A DNA stretch of 26,352 bases from CBDCOD01 sp965219665 (lineage in GTDB: Bacteria; Pseudomonadota; Gammaproteobacteria; CAKMZV01): positions 1 through 26,352 of the forward strand of contig CBDCOD010000013.1 of assembly GCA_965219665.1 (NCBI GenBank), given 5' to 3'. Below, piece by piece: positions 1 to 7,679 of this stretch. The stretch's first letter is position 1. Each line of letters opens with the position of its first letter. Position numbers and translations under genes: made by a program. The notes beneath the pieces are model-generated. The model had not been told where the DNA came from. It worked only from the letters and a program-made list of their open reading frames with translations, and did no database searches.

Positions 1-2
1 GT

Positions 3-317
3 ACAAATAGAGTTGATTGCTCTCCTATATACAAGCCCAACCTAACAGGTGAATTGCATATAACTATTATTGCCACAGGTATTAACCATCATGAATTTGG
101 CAATCAGCTTACACCCAAAAACACACCATCAACGGCAGCTAGACGCAGGCAGCAACTACCTATGCAACAAGCACATAGCAATAATATTAGCCACATAGAA
201 CATAAGCGCAAAAAATTAGAAAAACCTATTGCCGAACAGCATGCGCCTGTCAAAGAGGTTAACGGTGAAGTGTTCATGAGCTCAATCTCCCCTTTTTACG
301 ACAAAATGTTAGACTAG
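3..317 (+). CDS. ftsZ: Cell division protein FtsZ, C-terminal end (5' partial)
   Basis: The reading frame is open from the left edge and ends at TAG 315-317. Only the end of the tubulin-like GTPase C-terminal domain is present: GELHITIIATGI at about residues 17-28 of the visible part matches the conserved DELRVTVVATGI strand of gammaproteobacterial FtsZ. A variable, charged linker of about 60 residues follows. The last residues, SISPFYDKMLD, can be aligned with the FtsZ C-terminal peptide that binds FtsA and ZipA (DIPAFLRKQAD in E. coli), keeping I, F, K and D at matching positions, so it is a diverged tail. The protein polymerises at mid-cell as the Z ring. What is odd is the position: in the usual dcw cluster ftsZ lies at the far end, whereas here ftsL starts 68 bases after its stop. 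GTPase motifs lie outside the window, so identity rests on this tail. Confidence 0.75.
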   Translation, partial: TNRVDCSPIYKPNLTGELHITIIATGINHHEFGNQLTPKNTPSTAARRRQQLPMQQAHSNNISHIEHKRKKLEKPIAEQHAPVKEVNGEVFMSSISPFYDKMLD

Positions 318-385
318 AATCAACACCATTTTCTCTATTGATTAGATAGTGCCCTATTATCATGAAAAAATTGGAAACGTAGTCA

Positions 386-658
386 ATGAAAAATTCTTTT
401 CTGTGGATAACATTTTCTATGCTACTTTTTGTACATCTATTGAGCATCGTTATATTAGCCTATACCGATCAAAACACGACGAACAGAATCAACCGTGTTA
501 ATGTACAAAACCAAGAACTACGCTATCAAATACAGCAACTTGACATTGAGCTTGCATGGCAAATAAACTACCCAAAATTAGACAAGTGGGCAAATGAAAA
601 TGGCTTTGTAGATACCCCAACCAAGCAAATATTTATCCAAAGACCTCAGAATCAATGA
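386..658 (+). CDS. ftsL: Cell division protein FtsL
   Basis: A 90-residue bitopic membrane protein with the FtsL layout: a very short cytoplasmic N-terminus, one membrane segment at about residues 6-26 (WITFSMLLFVHLLSIVILAY), then a periplasmic coiled-coil region at about 30-62 (RVNVQNQELRYQIQQLDIEL) and a short tail. FtsL forms the FtsQLB subcomplex of the divisome, which activates FtsWI. Sequence conservation in this family is low, so the call rests on size, topology and position directly before ftsI. GGAAA lies about 8 bases before the ATG. Its last codons overlap the ftsI start by 4 bases (ATGA), which implies translational coupling. Confidence 0.85.
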   Translation: MKNSFLWITFSMLLFVHLLSIVILAYTDQNTTNRINRVNVQNQELRYQIQQLDIELAWQINYPKLDKWANENGFVDTPTKQIFIQRPQNQ

Positions 659-2424
659 CCGCTAATCGGAAGATACTCCCAAAAGCACCAGCTGTTTTTA
701 TCTTTCCTCGCATTCGCTTAACTCTTCTTATCCCTATATGTTTATTTGTATTTGGTATATTACTGATACGCTCTGGCCAGTTAATCTTTAGCCAAGACAG
801 CGCTGTTTGGTCTGAAAGGCGTCATGCAATCGTTAGCCGAGAACGTAGTTTAGAAGCCTACCGTGGAGCTCTCTACTCACACGATGGAACATTACTGGCA
901 GGTAATGCGCTCACCTATCAAATAGGGTTTGATTCTGAGAAATTTTTGCGCCAATTACAACAGCGCCAAGCAACAGTTGATACCAACACCAAAAGACGAG
1001 AAGCTGAAGCAGCGCGCCAGTTCCTCAAAATAGCCTCTCAACTGATTGGGACTAAAACTGATTTATATAACTACGCACTTAGCAATCCAACTAACAACTA
1101 TCTACCTCTACAAAACGCCCTGTCTCCTGAGCGTTATGCCAAACTAACCCTACATAACGCCAGTTCTGAATACCAGTGTTTTAATATTCAGAAAAGCAGC
1201 CATCGTATTTATCCAAATGGTTCACTGGCGGCACATGCTATCGGCATCAGCTCAGTCAGTGGCAAAGGCCTAGAAGGCAGTGAAAGATGGTTTGATTCAC
1301 GATTGCAAGAAACACCTGGTATAGAATCAATCATATGGTCAAGAGAGCATAACTCTCCTAAGAAACGTATTGTGCAACGGACAGTAGAGCGCGCTCCCAA
1401 AGATGGCGAAGACATCTCTTTGTCCATAGACTCTCGTGCGCAATTTATTGTACAGAAAGCGCTACTTAACGCGTATAACAAACACCAGGCAAAGGCTGTC
1501 TACGCTGTCCTATTAGACGCAACAAATGGCGCTATTAGATCACTCGCATCTGTGCCTGATTTTAACCCTAACGACTCACGCACTTGGTCTCCTGAAAGTT
1601 TAAGCAATAAAGTATTAAGCGCACAAATACAACCTGGTTCTACACTGAAGCCTGCTACGATACTAGCTGGATTAGAGGCACATATTATTTCAGAAGCGAC
1701 TACAGTAAACGCCAATAAAATATTCAAACTGGGCAATTTCTCCATTACAGATCCAAGACATTTTGGAACCCTGACTCCAGCTGGTGTTCTAGAAAAATCC
1801 AGCAATATTGGTGTTATTAAATTAGGCAAACAGATAGGAAAAGAAGCACTCTGGACGCTGTATAAAAAACTCAATTGGGGTAGAGTAAACCCCATTCACA
1901 ATAACAATATAGCCCCTGATTTGTCCAGTCTGGATCACTTTGACAGTTGGAGTTTGGGTGACTTTATTGTGCGGACCTATGGCTACGGCATTTCTATGGA
2001 CTTATTAGACTTATCGCGCCTATACCTTGCTATTGCAAACAATGGGAAGATACCACACCCACATATCTGGGATAAGGCAAAAGGGAACGATGTAACAACG
2101 CCGGCTATACAACCCCAAAATGCAAAATTACTACGCCAATGGCTACAAAAAGCGACCTCGCCAACAGGAACAGCTCACAAAGCTCGAGTTACAGGCTTTA
2201 CTGCTGCCGGCAAAACAGGAACTATTCGCCGCCTAAATGCTGAAAAAAACAAATATGAATACCATGCTCTATTTGCAGGTTTGTTTCCTGCCACACAACC
2301 TAAGTTTATTATGATTATTGCTATTGAGCATGATAAAGAAGAAGAGCACTATCAAGGGGGTGATAGTGCAGCACCTGTTTTTGGAACCGTAATGCAGCAA
2401 TTGGCCCGTATATACACCCTATGA
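655..2424 (+). CDS. ftsI: Peptidoglycan transpeptidase FtsI (PBP3)
   Basis: The 589 residues match the length of E. coli FtsI (588). There is one N-terminal membrane anchor at about 21-40, then the class B PBP dimerisation domain, then the transpeptidase domain. The three active-site motifs are intact: SxxK as S329-TL-K332 in QPGSTLKPATI, SxN as S382-S-N384, and KTGT from K520. It cross-links septal peptidoglycan and works with FtsW at the divisome. It overlaps ftsL at its start and murE at its end (ATGA in each case), so ftsL, ftsI and murE are co-translated. No defect is visible. Confidence 0.97.
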   Translation: MTANRKILPKAPAVFIFPRIRLTLLIPICLFVFGILLIRSGQLIFSQDSAVWSERRHAIVSRERSLEAYRGALYSHDGTLLAGNALTYQIGFDSEKFLRQLQQRQATVDTNTKRREAEAARQFLKIASQLIGTKTDLYNYALSNPTNNYLPLQNALSPERYAKLTLHNASSEYQCFNIQKSSHRIYPNGSLAAHAIGISSVSGKGLEGSERWFDSRLQETPGIESIIWSREHNSPKKRIVQRTVERAPKDGEDISLSIDSRAQFIVQKALLNAYNKHQAKAVYAVLLDATNGAIRSLASVPDFNPNDSRTWSPESLSNKVLSAQIQPGSTLKPATILAGLEAHIISEATTVNANKIFKLGNFSITDPRHFGTLTPAGVLEKSSNIGVIKLGKQIGKEALWTLYKKLNWGRVNPIHNNNIAPDLSSLDHFDSWSLGDFIVRTYGYGISMDLLDLSRLYLAIANNGKIPHPHIWDKAKGNDVTTPAIQPQNAKLLRQWLQKATSPTGTAHKARVTGFTAAGKTGTIRRLNAEKNKYEYHALFAGLFPATQPKFIMIIAIEHDKEEEHYQGGDSAAPVFGTVMQQLARIYTL

Positions 2425-3599
2425 AATACTATAACTTCCCAATTATTGGCATTACCGGAACAAATGGCAAAACTTCTACCGCTCACTTCTGTGCACAACT
2501 GCTACAAAAACAAGGCAAAAAAATAGGCATGCTCGGCACGTTGGGCAATGGCATATATGACTGCAATGGCGCACACTTACAAACAAGTCCACTCACCACT
2601 TTAGGCAATAAGCAACTCATAGAATATATGCATTATTTTGAGCAACAAAATATTGACTTGCTTATTATGGAAGTTTCTTCACACGGCATTGACCAAAACC
2701 GCATTAAAGACATTCCTTTTACTATTAAGGTGCTCACCAACATCGGCTCAGACCACCTTGATTATCATCCCTCACTCGCCCACTACCGAACCACAAAACA
2801 TCATTTTTTTACAGGCTTTCCCAATTCTGATGCTACCTGGATTATCAATGCTGACGATCCCGAACAAAAATCACTCTATACAGCAAATCTATTGCGCTAT
2901 AGCGTACAAAGACCAGCTGACTACTGCATCACAAACATACAAAGTAATCATTTTGACTTTCGCTGCACCATACAATCCCCTAATAACACATGGCCAGTAA
3001 ACATCCCTCTTATAGGCGAATTTCAGCTTGCCAATATATTAGCAGCATTCACTGTATGCGCCCAATTTGTTGATGCAAACGCACTTATCCCACACATTGA
3101 AAGCATTAAACCTATTGAAGGGCGCATGCATATTGTTGCAAGTCAACCAACTGTCATCGTGGACTATGCGCACACAGAAGATGCTCTGTATCATGCTCTT
3201 GTTCCCCTGCGAAAAAACTGCAAAAATGACCTTTGGTGTGTTTTTGGTTGTGGCGGGGAGCGTGACCAAAGCAAGCGCAAGAAAATGGGAGAAGTAGCTG
3301 CCAGTTTGACAGACTACTGTATTATTACCGATGATAATCCACGCCATGAAGATCCTGCCCATATTCGAGAAATGATCATCCAAGGCTGTCCGCAAGCAAT
3401 CGTAATAGCAGATAGAGGCGCTGCTATTACCCATGCTATTACCCACGCTCAAAAAACCGACTGCATCCTTATTGCTGGCAAAGGACATGAAGCCTACCAA
3501 ATCATCGGCGACCAACGCCTACCCTTTAGCGACATTGCACTTGCGCAGCAACTTACCGCCGCACACCGCCCTACTTGCTCTTCCACTAATAGTCAGTAA
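2421..3599 (+). CDS. murE: MurE, UDP-MurNAc-tripeptide synthetase lacking the N-terminal domain
   Basis: The protein carries the central ATPase and C-terminal domains of MurE. The P-loop GITGTNGKTSTA is at residues 10-21, SDHLDYH with a downstream K (the carbamylated-lysine region) follows, then GCGGERDQSKR, DNPR at 305-308 (the motif typical of meso-diaminopimelate-adding MurE) and GKGHEAYQI near the end. It has 392 residues against about 495 in E. coli, and its P-loop starts at residue 10 instead of about 112. The N-terminal domain of about 100 residues, which binds the uridine of the UDP-substrate, is therefore absent. The ATG overlaps the ftsI stop (ATGA), so this looks like the true start and not a missed upstream exon-like segment; upstream sequence is ftsI. 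Whether the enzyme still works alone, or is supplemented by a domain elsewhere, cannot be seen. Confidence 0.88.
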   Translation: MKYYNFPIIGITGTNGKTSTAHFCAQLLQKQGKKIGMLGTLGNGIYDCNGAHLQTSPLTTLGNKQLIEYMHYFEQQNIDLLIMEVSSHGIDQNRIKDIPFTIKVLTNIGSDHLDYHPSLAHYRTTKHHFFTGFPNSDATWIINADDPEQKSLYTANLLRYSVQRPADYCITNIQSNHFDFRCTIQSPNNTWPVNIPLIGEFQLANILAAFTVCAQFVDANALIPHIESIKPIEGRMHIVASQPTVIVDYAHTEDALYHALVPLRKNCKNDLWCVFGCGGERDQSKRKKMGEVAASLTDYCIITDDNPRHEDPAHIREMIIQGCPQAIVIADRGAAITHAITHAQKTDCILIAGKGHEAYQIIGDQRLPFSDIALAQQLTAAHRPTCSSTNSQ

Positions 3600-3678
3600 A
3601 AGAGCACATTCCACGCTCAATTCCTCTCAGAGGAAAGTCCCATCAGGCTGCTTCCGCCACCCCTTCAAAGGGACGGGG

Positions 3679-4320
3679 TTATGGTGCGTTATGAGAGGGG
3701 GTAGCGACTTGGTTGCGGATATAGAGCGGTTTAACCTGCATGCTGTCAGTGGTCCATTGATTGTGGCGCTTGGCTAATCTACACATAGCCTGCACGCATA
3801 AAGCGTGATCTGCATCAAAAGCACTTCCTATGGTGCTGTATTCCCCTATATTAAGCGCCTCTATTTGTTGATAAATATATGCTGGCTCTGCTACACCTGG
3901 TTCAATGATTGCATGGTGCGTGTTGCTATCCCATAGGGCATAGTACCACTGCCCCATACGCGCATCCTGAGCGGTTAGCACCCAGCGCGGTATTGACTCC
4001 TGAGGTGGCGTAAGCGCTTGTTCATATAAAATTTCCAGACTACATAAGGTCTGTGCAGGCAACTTTCTATGTAGCATAATGCCTTGTGCAATCACGACTG
4101 CGCTGCGCGCGCCAATAAAGCTACCAGGACCTATGTCAACCGCTAAGGCGGTTATGTCTTCTTTTGTTATGCCTGCCTCTTGCAGGGCTACATCCAAACA
4201 CTGAAAAAAGCAGGCAGAATGATTAGTAGCGCCTGTCATCACCTGCTCTGATACAACGTGATTATCAGAACACAAGCCTACTTTAGCGATAGTACTACTC
4301 AAAGAAATACACAATAACAT
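3679..4320 (-). CDS. tsaB: tRNA threonylcarbamoyladenosine biosynthesis protein TsaB
   Basis: An ASKHA-fold protein of 213 residues (E. coli TsaB has 231). The best motif is VDIGPGSFIGAR at about 61-72, matching the family GPGSFTGVR/L signature with I in place of T; SAVVIAQG follows as in the family. The N-terminal phosphate-1 region (LLCISLSSTIAKVGL) is diverged from the usual LALDTSTEACSVAL. TsaB partners with TsaD (also in this window, 16221-17240) and TsaE to make t6A37 on ANN-decoding tRNAs. I chose the ATG at 4320, five bases after the rsmB stop; a start 30 bases further upstream inside rsmB is possible but would add residues unlike the family. It is the last gene of the valS-ygiM-def-fmt-rsmB-tsaB operon and converges on murE. 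Confidence 0.88.
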   Translation of the reverse strand: MLLCISLSSTIAKVGLCSDNHVVSEQVMTGATNHSACFFQCLDVALQEAGITKEDITALAVDIGPGSFIGARSAVVIAQGIMLHRKLPAQTLCSLEILYEQALTPPQESIPRWVLTAQDARMGQWYYALWDSNTHHAIIEPGVAEPAYIYQQIEALNIGEYSTIGSAFDADHALCVQAMCRLAKRHNQWTTDSMQVKPLYIRNQVATPSHNAP

Positions 4321-4325
4321 CTTGC

Positions 4326-5609
4326 TTACGCTTCTTTTCCCAAGAGGCAATAATAAAAGCCCTCCAATTCTGCCTTATTCGGTAACACTTGCCAGCCCAC
4401 ATCACAGGCGAAGCCAAAGGGCAAATCAATCGGGATGGGTTGAGCAGCATGCTTCGCAATAAAAGCGCGCATCTGTCCACTGTTCTCTGCCTTCAAAGTA
4501 GAGCATGTAGCATATAACAGCCTTCCCCCCACTTGCAAATGCTGCCAAGCGGTTTCTAATAGTTCCTGTTGCAGTGCCACCATCTGGCGCACCTGCTCCC
4601 CTGTGCGAGACCACTTTATGTCAGGGTGACGACGAATAGCACCAACGGCTGAACACGGCGCATCTAATAAGATAGCCTGATATTGTCTATCGCCCCATGT
4701 TTTGGCACTGCGCGCATCGCCTACTTGCACTACCAGCTGCATAGACTGCTGCGCTAAACGCCGCTGCAAATAATCTGCCTTATACGGGTTAATTTCTATA
4801 GCAGAAGCCTCCACATCTAAAAACTGCTGTTTTATTTGGAGCAGTTTATTACCAGGGGCAGCACAGACATCTATAACCGTTTCATGGGCAGTGGGCTGTA
4901 ATATATGTACGGCTGCTTGTGCCGCTAACCCCTGCACCATACAGCTTCCCTGCTCCCAATTGGGCAACTGATGCTGAGATACTGCGGCATCTACTAAAAC
5001 AATGCTATTAGGTATCGATCCTGCGTGTGCGGCAATGCCTTTTTGTTGGAGCTGTTCTATGTATGCTGCACAGCTTTGACGTAATGGGTTATTGCACAAA
5101 ATCATCATAGCAGGCGTATTATTTGCTGCTATAACCGCATTAGCCCTTGCTGCACCCCAGTCTTTTTTTAGACGCTTTATTAGCCACGATGGATGCTCTT
5201 GTAAGATACCGGCTTGCTGCTGCAAAAGATCATCAAACTTCGCTTGCTCTCGCTGATAGCGTCTTAATATGCCATTCACCAACCGCGCAGAGAATTTAAA
5301 GTGTAGGTGCTTACATAGCTCAACCGCTGTATGCACTGCGGCATGGTCCGCAACTCGCAAAAAGCGCAGTTGGTATAAGCCAATCAATAAAATCAACTGG
5401 ACGCGATGCTCTTTAATAGCTGCTTGGCGCAGTTGTTGCAGTTGCCATTGCAAACTGCTCTTATAGCGTAGCACGCCATATACAATGGTGCTTAATAATT
5501 TTTGATTTTCAAGGCTCAACCCCTCTTTCTCCTGCACAAGGACGCTTTCTAATTTTTCCCCTGAAAAAACACGTTCTAAAACCCGCAGCGCGGCTTTACG
5601 CGTCAACAT
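4326..5609 (-). CDS. rsmB: 16S rRNA (cytosine-967-C5)-methyltransferase RsmB
   Basis: 427 residues with an N-terminal NusB-like RNA-binding domain (about 1-140) and a C-terminal Rossmann methyltransferase domain. The SAM-binding motif is CAAPGNKLLQ at about 249-258, with N where G is common. The two cysteines of the m5C mechanism are present: DAPCSAVG (C319) and YATCST (C369, the expected nucleophile). RRHPDIKW is the typical RsmB signature. It methylates C967 of 16S rRNA. Its start overlaps the end of fmt by 14 bases, the common fmt-rsmB arrangement of gammaproteobacteria. Confidence 0.96.
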   Translation of the reverse strand: MLTRKAALRVLERVFSGEKLESVLVQEKEGLSLENQKLLSTIVYGVLRYKSSLQWQLQQLRQAAIKEHRVQLILLIGLYQLRFLRVADHAAVHTAVELCKHLHFKFSARLVNGILRRYQREQAKFDDLLQQQAGILQEHPSWLIKRLKKDWGAARANAVIAANNTPAMMILCNNPLRQSCAAYIEQLQQKGIAAHAGSIPNSIVLVDAAVSQHQLPNWEQGSCMVQGLAAQAAVHILQPTAHETVIDVCAAPGNKLLQIKQQFLDVEASAIEINPYKADYLQRRLAQQSMQLVVQVGDARSAKTWGDRQYQAILLDAPCSAVGAIRRHPDIKWSRTGEQVRQMVALQQELLETAWQHLQVGGRLLYATCSTLKAENSGQMRAFIAKHAAQPIPIDLPFGFACDVGWQVLPNKAELEGFYYCLLGKEA

Positions 5610-6510
5610 AAGCTGGTAAGGTGTGTGCCATGCCGTTTATAAAATCTTTAATCGGAACCATACGCTTACCTGGTGCTTGAATACTGGTTATGGACAGCCC
5701 TTCCTGCGCACACCCAATAACGAGTGCCTCTTTCATAACCTGAATTTTCCCTGCCTGTAGCGCTGGTATGCTGGCAACGTGCACCGACCCCACCTTATAA
5801 CGCGCACCCTGCGCTATAAACCAACATCCAGGTGCGGCTGAAAAGGCACGAATACGCCGCTCTAAAGTCACAGCATCCGTGGTATAAAAATCAAGAAAGG
5901 CTTGTTTTGTCGTAATCTTGGCAGCATAATTCACTCCATCTTTTGACTGCTCAACAGGAACAATTACTGCTAAGTTATGCAACACCTCAACCAAAGCCTT
6001 AGATCCTAATTCCGCCAGCCGATCATGCAGTGAGCACGCGGTCTCATCTGGCACCAAAGGGGTGGCTTCCTCAGCATAAACCGCACCCGTGTCTAAGTGC
6101 TCATCCATACGCATAATACTGACACCGCTTTGTGCATCCCCAGCTTCTATGGCACGCTGAATAGGCGCTGCGCCGCGCCAACGTGGCAAAAGCGAGGCAT
6201 GGACGTTAATACACACCACATTATCAACCAGTATTTTAGGCAGAATCAGCCCGTAGGCAACCACTACCATCGCATCTGCTTTTAAGTCTATCAGTTCCTT
6301 GCAAACTGCTTCGTCTAAGTGCGGTACTTGGCGCACGGGTATATTGTGAGCAAGCGCTGCTTGCTTAACAGGCGGTTGGTGCAACTTGCGCCCGCGCCCT
6401 GCTTTCTTATCTGCTTGGCACAAAACAGTCACTATTTCAAAATCAGCATCAATCAACGCCTGCAAGCAAACTACTGCAAAATCAGGCGTTCCTGCAAAAA
6501 TAACTCTCAT
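5596..6510 (-). CDS. fmt: Methionyl-tRNA formyltransferase
   Basis: 304 residues (E. coli 315). The N-terminal formyltransferase fold begins MRVIFAGTPDFAV. The catalytic N and H are in INVHASLLPRWRGAAPIQ and the catalytic D is in DEHLDTGAVY. A smaller C-terminal OB-like tRNA-binding domain begins near residue 205. It formylates initiator Met-tRNA with 10-formyl-THF. I chose the ATG at 6510 because the ATGA there overlaps the def stop and the protein then begins at the conserved MRVIFAGT; a start 15 bases upstream would lie inside def. Confidence 0.97.
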   Translation of the reverse strand: MRVIFAGTPDFAVVCLQALIDADFEIVTVLCQADKKAGRGRKLHQPPVKQAALAHNIPVRQVPHLDEAVCKELIDLKADAMVVVAYGLILPKILVDNVVCINVHASLLPRWRGAAPIQRAIEAGDAQSGVSIMRMDEHLDTGAVYAEEATPLVPDETACSLHDRLAELGSKALVEVLHNLAVIVPVEQSKDGVNYAAKITTKQAFLDFYTTDAVTLERRIRAFSAAPGCWFIAQGARYKVGSVHVASIPALQAGKIQVMKEALVIGCAQEGLSITSIQAPGKRMVPIKDFINGMAHTLPAYVDA

Positions 6511-7007
6511 CCCTGCTCGCTCCAATATTTTTGCATTTTGCGACGTATCCGCTGATATTTAAGACGCGATAATTGGTCAATAAAGAGTATGCCATTTAAG
6601 TGATCAATTTCGTGCTGAACACACACGGCGCCTAAATCAGAAAATTCCCGCTCAAAAGACTCACCATCTAAACCAATAGCACGCACTAATATATGCTGTT
6701 TGCGCTCCGTCTGTTCATGAATAGTTGGTATAGACAGGCACCCTTCCTCCCACGTAATCGTTTCATGAGACTCTACTATTTCTGGATTGAAAAAATACTG
6801 AGGATCATTGCAATCCTTACTCACATCCATCACAAAAAGACGCTGTGCTAGTCCAACCTGAATCGCAGCCAAACCAACCCCTTCATACTCATACATCATC
6901 TCAAGCATTTGTTCAGCCTGTTGAACTAACGCCCCATCAACATTCGTTATAGGCAGGCTGCACCGCCGTAACACTTCCTCATTCTTTGGGAATAACTGTA
7001 AATTCAT
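6507..7007 (-). CDS. def: Peptide deformylase
   Basis: 166 residues with all three deformylase motifs: GVGLAAIQ at 43-50, EEGCLSIP with the metal ligand C90, and HEIDH at 132-136 giving ligands H132 and H136 and catalytic E133. It removes the formyl group from nascent proteins and is paired with fmt, which it overlaps by 4 bases. It starts three bases after the stop of the SH3-domain gene, so it is translated from the same message. Confidence 0.98.
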   Translation of the reverse strand: MNLQLFPKNEEVLRRCSLPITNVDGALVQQAEQMLEMMYEYEGVGLAAIQVGLAQRLFVMDVSKDCNDPQYFFNPEIVESHETITWEEGCLSIPTIHEQTERKQHILVRAIGLDGESFEREFSDLGAVCVQHEIDHLNGILFIDQLSRLKYQRIRRKMQKYWSEQG

Positions 7008-7010
7008 TAT

Positions 7011-7679
7011 TCAAAATATCTCACGCTGACGTTTGCGCTGCTCCTGCAACGTGCCACTAATCCAACCTGTCATTAAGGCCAATACACCGACTAAAATAAG
7101 CAAACCAATCCAGTTACGTTGTTGGCTACGATACTCCACCTCATCGCTCTCACGCAGCAAGCTATTTTCTATCAATAAAAACTCATTATCTTCTAGTAAC
7201 TTGCTGTTTTCTGCTGCAACTGCAAGTGGATTTTTTGCAATGCGCTCTAATTCTTTTATGTTGTACAGCTGCACATAGTTATCTTTCTTGTACTGTTCCA
7301 ACTCTCCGGTTAGCTGCTTCCTCTGTTTACGCAAATACTCCAACTCCTTGGATAATACATTCATCTGTTGCTTATGCTTATCAAATGACTGCTGCAAAGT
7401 ATTTAAACGTATTTGAGAGTTAGGCTTAACAACCAGTAAACTGCTTCTAATATAACCAACTTGCTTATTCACACGCACCTTACTCCAGCCCGTCTGTTTA
7501 TTCTCTAATATACGTACCCTATCTAACTGGCCTACTTGGGCAATAACCTTGCTTTCTTTAGACGGTTTACTATATAGTGACGCACTCACTTTATCGCTCA
7601 AATAATACAGCGTTTGCGCCCAACTCATAGGCGCAAACCATAGGGTGAACAGCCATAGCAATCCCGCAATTCTAAACAT
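7011..7679 (-). CDS. SH3-domain membrane protein, YgiM/TIGR04211 type
   Basis: 222 residues. A signal peptide at 1-21 (ends SWAQ) is followed by a bacterial SH3 (SH3b) domain at about 22-90, including VRVNKQVGYIRSSLL. A coiled coil runs over about 95-180, a single membrane segment lies at about 191-210 (GLLILVGVLALMTGW), and the tail is basic. This layout is that of E. coli YgiM and the TIGR04211 family, whose function is not established. SH3b domains often bind cell-wall peptides, so a periplasmic role anchored in the inner membrane is an inference. Its ATG shares one base with the valS stop (TAATG), so it is coupled to valS. Confidence 0.85.
   Translation of the reverse strand: MFRIAGLLWLFTLWFAPMSWAQTLYYLSDKVSASLYSKPSKESKVIAQVGQLDRVRILENKQTGWSKVRVNKQVGYIRSSLLVVKPNSQIRLNTLQQSFDKHKQQMNVLSKELEYLRKQRKQLTGELEQYKKDNYVQLYNIKELERIAKNPLAVAAENSKLLEDNEFLLIENSLLRESDEVEYRSQQRNWIGLLILVGVLALMTGWISGTLQEQRKRQREIF

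Noticed and set aside
3615..3678. GAGGAAAGTCC in the murE-tsaB gap resembles a conserved RNase P RNA segment
   Set aside because: Only about 11 bases match, the gap is 79 bases, and no other RNase P RNA element can be found around it.
3433..3777. A 114-codon + strand frame across the murE end and tsaB tail
   Set aside because: It is in another frame of murE and antisense to tsaB; both of those have clear family motifs.
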